This document shows, piece after piece, positions 55,811-64,000 of a stretch of 64,000 bases of DNA (positions are counted from its first letter, which is position 1; the number at the start of each line of letters is the position of its first letter). A model generated the notes under the pieces. It was given only the letters and a program-made list of their open reading frames with translations. It searched no databases and was not told the origin of the DNA. Origin of the DNA: Siphonodentalium dalli (Eukaryota > Mollusca > Scaphopoda > Gadilida > Siphonodentaliidae); the NCBI GenBank assembly GCA_032622095.1, contig CP136066.1:202452978-202516977 (forward strand), read 5' to 3'. The position numbers were made by a program, and so were the translations under genes.

Positions 55811-56639
55811 ATAACTCAGGGATATGTTAATCGATATAGAGGTAATGTCAGAGAGTTTATATTCGATATCTATGACAGAATAGTAATTTTTCATCAACCA
55901 CAACTGGTATGCGGTTGCATGACTCGCTGGGGCAATATTTACATTTTTTCCATATTTTGACTGCCACTTTGGCCGCCATTTTGGCAGCCATTTTGAGCCA
56001 AAGTGACAATTTGGGTACAATTGAGTTGGAATATTCATAAGGAATGGAATGTGTCACATAGATTGCACAGTTCTTCCAATTTCTTGACAAAATATGACTA
56101 GCATTCCAATGGTGATTTTTGGTGAATTTTTATACCGCTTTCTGTAAAATCGAATTTTTAAGGGATCGGAGGTGGCAGGGAGCCCATGCATGGAATACAT
56201 CATTGCTCCAACGGTCAGTTAACATAACCAATTCAAAATAAAGTTACAGTTCTCAAACAGTTCCAAAAAGCAGGAACTGATTTTAAAGATATTAGTGATA
56301 AACGTCAAATTTTGTAATTATGGCGTCCATTATGGCGGCCATTTTGGATTATCATAGACGAATTGAATGGGGATACAAAGGCGGACATCCATGGTATTGC
56401 TTCGACAATCTCTAGTGTCTATATACCCTTTAATATAGCCATTATATCTGATACAAAATAGATCCCTAAATATCCAATTTTCTAAATGTTATGGTCAATT
56501 TGAAGGCCAAGGGGTCACCAAAATCCTTGTACCAGCTAACTGGTTGATGTGAACCATATACCCAACCAACCCTGAAAGTTTCATGCTTTAATCCAAAAGT
56601 GAACGATTTTTTTAAAGCTACTCCACTACTGTGCCAAGT

Positions 56640-57419
56640 TAACCCTTTATATACTAAATACCCTTATGGAGCCCCAGACAGAGACAGAGATACAATGATG
56701 ACTGTCGTCTGTTTGAGTCTGTGTGAGAGGCTTCACACGGGATTGTTATATAAATTAACCCTTTCTATACTAAATACTCATTGACGAGTAGTTCCCTTAC
56801 GAAATGTTCATATAATAAGTTCACAAAAACGACCATTGGTCATTTGTTGAACTTGTTATCTGAACAATTCCCACTGATGAATATATGAATCCTTCTGTAC
56901 TTGTATTATCCTTTTGTCTGTCTGCATTATATTACCTGAACATCCCTCCAAATTATTAATAAACTATTCCAGTGTATACTTTTATAACTGAATTGGAGAA
57001 TCCATCTGGTATTGAGAGGGTAAATTATCATGTATAATGAGACTTGTGTTAACAGTTAGTAGTACTGAATCGGTCACGATCGACAGCTAATTATATGGTA
57101 CGGACCACTAGCTCTTCAAATGCGAATGGTATACAGTCTTTGGCACCAGTGGAGATGTTATGGGCACACAACATTAAATTTAACTCCCATTTTGACGTCT
57201 TCTCTGGACAGGGAGTTGGCTGGAGGGCCTCCGTTGGTTTGTACAAACTGGAATGTCCAACAGACCCAGACCCAAATTCCCAAGTTCGGGGAAATCCTAG
57301 CACACCCCGCTCGTTGGGTGGAATGTTCCAACTGGTGCTTTGAACTTTCATACTGTTGGCAATATCCAATCTGACACCCCCGGTGGGTGGAAGGAAGTGA
57401 TCTAAGTTATGGTCCATTT
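56640..57419. other. TTAACCCTTT-flanked repeats and unassigned sequence
   Basis: TTAACCCTTTATATACTAAA at 56640 and TTAACCCTTTCTATACTAAA at 56756 are direct copies; 56770-56880 resembles the left part of 19743-20340 (TACTAAATACTCATTG, GAGTAGTTCCC) and has inverted GTTCATATAATAAGTTC / GAACTTGTTATCTGAAC. A 108-codon minus-strand frame at 57417-57091 has no recognised motif. Confidence 0.45.
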
Positions 57420-57660
57420 ATCGCAGAATGAGGCAGAATGTGCATTACCAAATTTACCCTCTTGGGACCTCATTCTGCTTAGGCATCATCTTCTGATAAG
57501 TATATATATTATCAAATTAACATTGTTTTAGTTAATTTTCCCCTTCTGGGAAGTTTCTACATCCCTAATTTGCAGAAGATAATATGCCGTTAGGGATATC
57601 GTCTAAATCATCCTCTGGGGAGCCTCATACTGCAAATGAGACACACTATTTTCAGGCCAG
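57420..57660. mobile_element. Diverged copy of the double-hairpin element at 18769
   Basis: AAATTTACCCTCTTGGGACC, TCATTCTGC at the left part and CATCCTCTGGGGAGCCTCAT, ACTGCAAATGAGACACAC at the right end correspond to blocks of 18769-19013; the hairpin arms are eroded. Confidence 0.65.
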
Positions 57661-57779
57661 TATTGTCTGCATGAAACAGCATTCATAATATTTTAATCAT
57701 GGCTGCTCTGGTGTTTGTTAAACGACAGAAATATCCATTGTGATTATGGTCGGTTTGCAACAACCACAAGTGTAATTAT

Positions 57780-58332
57780 TTAAAGATACATAATCCGATT
57801 TAAAGCCCTTAAATTACTATTTCGTCAGCTTCGGGGGTAAAAATAATATTTTATTCGAGTCCAGAAACCCACCCTGCCCCTGATAGGTTACAACCAGAAT
57901 AATTATTGAATTGATATTTTCATTTATTCGTCTGATATTATATGTATATATATGTAAACATGTTTTCTTTCAACCATTGATGTATGGTATAAGAAATAAA
58001 TCTATCTATAACAGCATGTCGGTTACATGTGGACATGTGTTTGTTTACATTTGTGATGTCATGTGTTGTGGAATTCCAATAAAACTTTTGGCATCACCAT
58101 ATATGGAAGTTGAAAACCACACTCGCTCGTCGTACAAACCCCCAAGAAAAAACCTTATTATACAACTTTTTCAGCAAATATGATATCGTGATTGGTATCG
58201 TTGTGAGTATTTATTTGGATAACTAAATAGGCTTTTGGTGAATTACGTTGTTGTTGTTGTTGTTGTTGTTGTCGTTGTTGTTGTTGTAACTGAATGATAC
58301 GCGGACCATCGAATCGGATCTTGTATCTTTAA
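57780..58332 (+). mobile_element. TTAA-target MITE, longer copy
   Basis: TTAA|AGATACATAATCCGATTT at the left, CGAATCGGATCTTGTATCT|TTAA at the right (553 bp). Shares the AAATTACTATTT and CTTCGGGGGTAAAA blocks with 29182. Contains a (TTG)n microsatellite at 58247-58288. The interior differs from the shorter copies. Confidence 0.8.
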
Positions 58333-58422
58333 ATAATTTATATAATGGTTGTTCCTCGTTTGTTCAGATTGGCGCCGTGAAAATACAATGTTATAAAAAA
58401 AATAATATAACGGTACATTTTC

Positions 58423-58826
58423 TTAACCCTTTACCCAACAAACCGGCCAAAAACGGCCAAATAAAGCTGCAACAGCCTAAATTATCTTGGGTCTGTCTCA
58501 ATAAAACCATACAAATATGGATATCATTGGAACCGGCTCATTGACCACATTGTGATGGTTACAGTTATGCCCTGTGCCAATGCATTCTCTTATATATGCG
58601 AGTCGACCATAGGTCGCCTCGCATATATAAGAGAATGCATTGGCCTAAAAAAAATCTTTTTTTAACACTTTTTACCATTTTTTCTTACATTCTTTAACAA
58701 TTTTATAATTATTAATGGGTTAAGCCAATGCATTCTCTTATATATGCGAGGCGACCTATGGTCGACTCGCATATATAAGAGAATGCATTGGCACAGGGCC
58801 GTTATGTTGGGTAAAGGGTGTGTTAA
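58423..58826. mobile_element. Double-hairpin element, family B
   Basis: TTAACCCTTTACCCAACA at the left; TGTTGGGTAAAGGGTGTGTTAA at the right. Hairpins 58576-58644 and 58724-58792 are perfect mirror images of each other apart from orientation. Same internal blocks (AAATAAAGCTGCAACAGCCT, GATATCATTGGAACCGGCTC) as 50771. Confidence 0.9.
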
Positions 58827-58829
58827 AGT

Positions 58830-59110
58830 TGTATTTTTCGCGGTGTTTGGATAATCCGAGCGTGTGTTTGACACATTCAAGAACATATATAATGATGTCT
58901 GCGCTGGTGTTTCTAAAACGATGAATAACCATCTTGATTATAGTCGATGTTCAACAACTAATACAACCAGTATTAAAATTATTTCGCAATAAATATGTTT
59001 TTGAATGTTTGATACGCATAAATATTGTGTCACAATAATCGCTTGTACAAAATTGCACAAATAAATTCGTGGCAGATTTTGAGAAATCCATTTTGAAATA
59101 CCAGGACATT
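58830..59110 (+). mobile_element. Small repeat related to 10838-11150
   Basis: TTCGCGGTGTTTGGATAATC through TATAGTCGATGTTCAACAAC and ATAAATATGTTTTTGAATGT match the reverse complement of 10838-11150. Right boundary not determined. Confidence 0.6.
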
Positions 59111-60044
59111 TTGGCAAAACGTGCGTCTGACCCTTAAATAAGTTAACTGTACTCACTCAAATAGTTGTTAAATTCCTATCGTCAATGTGTATCGATCAGG
59201 TGGGACGAAATCGGCCCATATATCGACCCGGATAGAATGAAATATCGTCGGCGTACAAAGTCAACAACGGGTATATATAGAGATGTGTTTAAACGGAGCG
59301 TTCGTACGTGCCATGTTTTGAACCCAAGCTACCATTTTACAACATAACCTATTATCAGAGGATGTGGACTACGATTATGGACGAGTTCGTATGTGTCCTA
59401 TTCTTGAACCCAATACAATTAGTGGGGTGAATTTGAATCCTGGATGGGGGTGGGGTGCAATGATCGACCGATATCTCCTGAACTACAACCTACACTCTTA
59501 AAACTCAAGTGTTATATATAGCACTTTCCAAGATTGTGTCCAGTGACAGCACATTGAGTGTACGAACAGCGCCCATACCAGTTTAGCACTCTATATATAG
59601 GTGTTGGAAATGAATTGTAACACTTCCATTTCGCACTCCGCGTGTATACTAATGCATATATATCTTTAATTGTCCTCCATATGTGAAGAGTTATTGAATA
59701 CAGAAATATACACACAGAAACATGGACACAAATATGTCAACATATATACAAGTACAAGTTTATACAAAACAAAGTTACATCACAAGGAATGGAATAACAT
59801 ACAGTCGCTACTCATTCGTGTATTATGCATTTAGGCACACGTACACAAGTCCACCCATACCAACATATGCACCCTCTCTCTCAGTTTCTCCCTTCTCATT
59901 CGATCTCTCTCTCTCTATCTCTATCTCGGTGATATCTATCCCTCTTTCTTTTGCTCTCTCTCTCTCTCTCTCTCGCACTCACTCTCGAGTCTCTGTCGCA
60001 CACGCAACCACACTCTTTAACATATAAACATATTTAAAAGTATT
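59111..60044. other. Non-coding, with (CT)n microsatellite
   Basis: Simple (CT)n/(TCTA)n tract at about 59870-59990. A short inverted pair AGTGTTATATATAGCACT / AGCACTCTATATATAGGTGT lies at 59508-59605. Nothing else recognised. Confidence 0.55.
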
Positions 60045-60125
60045 TCAATATGCCTTGTCGATTACAGTCACTTGGAAGCTATATTTATTATATAATGCTC
60101 ATGTTTAATAAGATGTAATTGTCAA

Positions 60126-61596
60126 TCAATTTCTTAACAAGGCCAAGCAATACCATAGCTTGAGACTTGATTTGGCGAAAAAGTATACGGCAAATGGTAA
60201 TGAACAATTTCCCATTAAAGAAGATGGTATATTCCCCAGAAATATGGATAACCGCTTTGCCCCTGTCAACTCGTCCAAATACATCAAAGCATCTATTACG
60301 AAAGTGTTAATGATATCGTACCAAATATTATTCCTTGTATTCGATATGGAAGTGCAGTTTATTATGGTATGTTCTATAATGCATTGATATTGCGTATTAC
60401 ATAGTAGACAAAGCCCGTTATCTTTATATGCGGTGTGAGTGAGAAGTCTAGCAATCATAAGAAATGTAAAATTTTCATCTGGATAAAGCCTGCATGTTTG
60501 CCACAGTAACGAGGAATTGAGTTTGGATTGTGTAAGTCCATATTGTGCCAGATCACTATTTGATTCAATACTCTTTCTCCACTCAAGTGCATTTATAGTG
60601 TTAATCTCAGTTTTTACGATATTCTTCCAGTATGATTTGGTGGGAAACGTGCTTTCGAGCGTATAGCGTTCTAGGTACTCATATAAGTTATACTTCTTTA
60701 GAACTGTAGAAATATCTGCCATAAAGGATTGTGGGTGAGAAATTCCAAGAATATGACTATGAAGCCGCACGAGGAACACGGATTTAGCGGTCTTATTTGT
60801 ATTTAGTCAACATAATGTTGCTAGTAAGCTTAATTTCCTTTTATCAATATATGATTCAAGCCCACCGCACCCCAGAAGCCCCTGTACGATGCAAGTTCTG
60901 GTTTGTTGTGGGAATCCTTGAATATGATTTAGGCAAAATATATGTGCTCTCTCCGTGTATGCATGAGAAACATTAGATGTAGTCCAGAGCAGTTCACTAC
61001 AGTACAGAGCCTTAGGGAGGACGATGGGCTTGTAGATACTGAAACAACTGTATGGGGTGATACCGCCTGCGTATTATAATCCTGCATTGGTCAGCGATAG
61101 ATATGTGCCTTTGAGTTTTGTGCAAATTTGTTTTGCAAGTTTTGAGTTAAAGCTGAATTTCTCAATAGGGATTCCCAAGTGTGTTCCAGATTCGACTTCA
61201 TGTATTACACTGTTGCCAAATTGCCACGACCTCTGTGATTTAATGAATTCACGTTGCGTTTCGTTAAAAACAATGATGAATGTCTTGGACGAGTTATAAA
61301 GGTATCTCCATTTAAAGCTATATTCTAGACAAATATTATACAAAGTACGTAGGCCTGACTCTGAAAGTGATAGAAGTACCATATCATCCGCCTTTACTGG
61401 CGAAGTGCACTTTATATCATGCATGTGGAGGCCACATAAAGAATTTTCCAACATCATATAAAATAGAGGTGAGAGGATATAGCCTTGTCTAGCTCCTTGA
61501 AAGATGCCAAACCAGTCTGAGAAAGTATTTCTATACCGTTCGCAACATTCGATACCCGTCAGGGGTGCTTTGAAAGTGTGCCATATAATACCATTT
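60126..61596 (-). pseudogene. 5'-truncated LINE reverse transcriptase (CR1/jockey-like)
   Basis: One minus-strand frame from about 61596 to the stop at 60126. FQGARQGYILSPLLF is RT motif 4 (Q-G-x-x-LSPLLF); KADDMVLLS (near 61380) is the catalytic (Y/F)ADD box with Lys replacing the aromatic; SFKWRYLYNSSKT is the downstream thumb-side block; C-terminal CLLC...H...C near 60380-60420 is the zf-RVT zinc-binding region. Two in-frame stops (TAA at 61076-61074, TGA at 60809-60807) and the missing endonuclease show it is dead. The 3' UTR probably extends to ~60045 and contains AATAAA near 60094. No target duplication identified. Confidence 0.88.
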
Positions 61597-62658
61597 CAAT
61601 TTCGTTTATTGTCCTTTACATTATTATGTAAATAAAATTGATTTTTGGTTTGTGACAAGCTATGTTAATTACAAATAAAAGAAATGAAAAAGATAATTTG
61701 TAAGTCGTATATTTCACCTTTTATAGACATTGTTCGTTCTGCAGCCCACTGGGGGTTGTGGACGGAGACGGCCGAGTCGGCCGCCGGTTCGTTAATTAGG
61801 ACATATTATGTACTTGTTTGGTGTGTGAAACTGGTAAGTTAATATTCGGGCGCTGTGCCAACTGGCGAAATGTAACATTCTACTAACATCGCCGAACATT
61901 TCACGGCAATCGACGATACCACTCCATAGAAAACATCGTCTGAACTGCGCTGAATTGTAAATATTTACATCTCGATTCGGGACGCAACTATCGTCGATAA
62001 ACTAACACAAATTATTTCGCCGTCGAGGGTCATTGCATGTAATTAATATATAAGAATCACGGTGTGTGTTGTCAATTTGGATTAACTTTGAGCAAGTTTA
62101 TTCTCAATTTCTATTTGAGCACCCTATCGGTGTGTTTCACATCACTTTAACGGAATTCTGAGTTGGTCATTCGCGAAACCGATTAATTGTTTATTCCTTA
62201 AATGTTTTGGCGCAACACCTTTAAAATGTCACTGTTGAATTTGTCCAACACCCCGCATGTGTCGAGCACTAAACTACTGGAATACTTAACAGCAACGAAT
62301 GTTTTTTTTCTTTTCCACATATCCTACATGAGTCATGACTCTTGATAATGGTGGAATCACCATAAAGCACGAAGCCGCCATCGCACGCCGCCGCCGCCAG
62401 CCAAATTATCTCTAACGCAGCCACATGAAAGAAAACATCTCCGCCGCCGGAATTGTAAAATGGCTGAGCCATGTGCATGGGCTTATATGGCAAGCACAAC
62501 TGTACTGTGAATTGCAAAGAACTAAAACACATAGCCTAATATATAGTGGCATACTCGCATGGACACGGCATGGTTGTTATAATATCAGAACACCCGGACC
62601 TCTCAATGTGGAATAGACTATTCCAATGCAAGCTTTCATATGGCTGAATGGGGTAGGG
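61597..62658. other. CpG-richer stretch with a possible small exon
   Basis: 61740-61800 and 62370-62460 are rich in CGG/CCG, unlike the surroundings. A minus-strand open frame at 62532-62269 contains HDSCRICGKEKKHSLLLS, which could be half of a C4-type zinc finger, with GTATTC as a weak donor nearby. It could be the 5' exon of an unrelated gene or chance; no second exon was found. Confidence 0.3.
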
Positions 62659-62949
62659 TTCTCTATTCCGAAGGTTCATTATTCCGAAGGTTCATTATTC
62701 CGAAGGTTCTCTATTCCGAAGGTTCATTATTCCGAAGGTTCATTATTCCGAAGGTTCGCTATTCCGAAGGTTCATTATTCCGAAGGTTCATTATTTCGAA
62801 GGTTCATTATTCCGAAGGTTCGCTATTCCGAAGGTTCATTATTCCGAAGGTTCATTATTCCGAAGGTTCATTATTCCGAAGGTTCGCTATTCCGAAGGTT
62901 CATTATTCCGAAGGTTCATTATTCCGAAAGTTCATTATTCCGAAGGTTT
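62659..62949. repeat. 16-bp minisatellite arm, ~18 copies
   Basis: Unit CATTATTCCGAAGGTT with variants CTCTATTCC and CGCTATTCC in a patterned order. The same unit in reverse orientation reappears at 63952-64000, making this the left arm of a foldback element. Confidence 0.92.
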
Positions 62950-64000
62950 TCTATTCTGAGCGTATTTAACCAGAAATGAATGAAAATTGCACCCCACCAC
63001 AAAAAACACACGAGGAATGAAAAATACTATTACGCTAGTATTCACATATAGTACATATATACACCCACTTCTAATTCCCAAATTGTTCCAGATGTCCGTT
63101 ATTAATAGCAAGAAGACAGTATCAGTTTATCGTTTATTATGGAAAGTTGAAAACACGATGACTGAAATAAACTACATGTAAGAGTTATAGTTTTTCAGAA
63201 CTGGCTATCTGTATTTGAAAGAAACATCAACATTAAAGGCCCACTTAATTTTCGAACACCCAGATCACATATATAACATATATGCCAGCATATATACCAT
63301 TGGAAATAGGAAGCTCTCTAACACTGTATTATCAGTTTTTGTTGAGTTAACGACGTTTTTTTGTGCTTAAGGTTCATCTGGTTTTGTTGCGCAAAGTGTA
63401 TTATTTTCAATGGAGGCGGAATAACTCTATATTTTAAAGATAGTGTTATTCCCCTTCAATTGAAAATACATTAGGTTGGATTATGTTGCATTCTAGGAGC
63501 CATAACGGGGGGATCTTTTTATGATTTAAGCTGTTTTCAATTTCTCAATAGACATCTTCTTATACAGACGTTTCAAATGGTGATGATCTATAGTGTTTTA
63601 ATCATATTTTATGGCACAGCTTGTTATTAAAACCTGATATCAAGGCACTATAATAAAAAAAATAGTCGGTGAATAGCTGGCGTATTCTTGCCTCTAAAGT
63701 TATTGAGATATAACGTCATACGTGATGACATTAAATCGTATGGAAACATAGCAATTGTGTGGGCTGCCTGACGTGCATATGTTTTGGGAAATAACGTAAT
63801 AACATTTAATCTCAAGGAAACCCGCGAAGAAAAAAGTTGATCACATTTATTGTTTGAATGTTTTAAGTTATTTCCTTCATAAAAAGAGTCTTCGTGATAA
63901 AGAACCCTCTCAACACTTTAGAATATAGAATTAACCTTTAAAATAACAAAAATCTTCGGAATAGCGAACCTTCGGAATAGAGAACCTTCGGAATAGCGAA
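62950..64000. mobile_element. Foldback element interior and start of right arm
   Basis: Interior ~1 kb, AT-rich, related at 63225-63330 to 43806-44000. It includes an inverted pair TCAATGGAGGCGGAATAACTCTATA...TTATTCCCCTTCAATTG type near 63405-63455. From 63952 the sequence is CTTCGGAATAGCGAACC repeated, the complement of the left arm; the window ends within it. Confidence 0.75.

Larger units (their letters stand above)
52253..56609. mobile_element. 4.4-kb element with ~0.8-0.95-kb terminal inverted repeats
   Basis: Left end ATCGTTCACTTCCGGATTAA and right end complement of the same with TTTT for TTCC. Matching blocks follow in order along both arms: AATTCGATTTTACAGAAAGC, GTCACTTTGGCTCAAAATGG, ATATTGCCCCA...CATGCAACC, and TTGTGGTTGATG. 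Arm identity is roughly 70% by eye, so it is old. The 85- and 134-codon frames in the arms are inverted counterparts without known motifs. The centre holds a nested foldback and a degenerate minisatellite. Confidence 0.8.

Noticed and set aside
54847..55814. Long His/Thr- or Tyr/Met-rich ORFs
   Set aside because: Direct translations of the degenerate GTATATG minisatellite.
57091..57417. 108-codon minus-strand open frame
   Set aside because: Composition looks plausible, but there is no recognised motif, splice support or repeat family; left as unassigned.
59511..59610. TATATA-rich inverted words as a promoter
   Set aside because: No coding frame follows on either strand; simple-sequence coincidence is likelier.
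1..64000. tRNA, rRNA or snRNA genes
   Set aside because: I scanned for tRNA-like A/B boxes and conserved rRNA blocks by eye and saw none I could support; a covariance-model search would be needed to exclude them.

Overview
The window is eukaryotic, AT-rich and dominated by repeats. It comes from an animal: it holds one split steryl-sulfatase-type gene with consensus GT-AG introns, plus Helitrons, LINE, Penelope-like, Ty3/gypsy and hAT remnants, foldback elements and minisatellites. The mix resembles marine invertebrate genomes (perhaps lophotrochozoan). That placement is an inference from general style, not from a diagnostic marker. No rRNA, tRNA, CRISPR array or operon was recognised.

One protein-coding gene can be assembled with confidence. 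It lies on the minus strand, 51692 to 24860, in five coding exons. All four introns are in phase 1, and the product is 572 residues, a membrane-anchored arylsulfatase of the steryl-sulfatase (STS/ARSD/E/F/H) group. Every catalytic residue I looked for is present. The introns (4.0, 15.4, 2.05 and 3.7 kb) carry most of the notable repeats.

Layout: 1-5522 is a head-to-tail chain of different non-autonomous Helitrons. 7840-16430 is a decayed Ty3/gypsy pol region cut up by nested hAT, TTAA-target and other elements, preceded by a 28-bp minisatellite. 18230-22104 holds several perfect or near-perfect foldback hairpins and a 34-bp minisatellite. 22385-24780 is a ~50-bp satellite with a 542-bp higher-order repeat, ending about 80 bp from the sulfatase stop codon. 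24860-51692 is the sulfatase gene: intron 4 has a 37-bp minisatellite and a double-hairpin element; intron 2 has a 3.2-kb Helitron, a 10-unit Helitron tandem array and a CTAATTAG foldback element; intron 1 has a 3-unit Helitron array and another double-hairpin element. Upstream, 51722-52180 is a foldback and 52253-56609 is a 4.4-kb element with very long diverged terminal inverted repeats. 56640-64000 holds further small elements, a LINE reverse-transcriptase pseudogene, and a foldback element whose arms are 16-bp tandem repeats running off the window end.

The most unusual material is (i) Helitron arrays whose unit junctions read CTAG|TC with no intervening target base, as expected for rolling-circle concatemers, and (ii) a compact module of two ~69-bp hairpins in mirror orientation, carried by two element families with unrelated outer inverted repeats. 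All calls were made by eye from the sequence; no alignment or database search was run.
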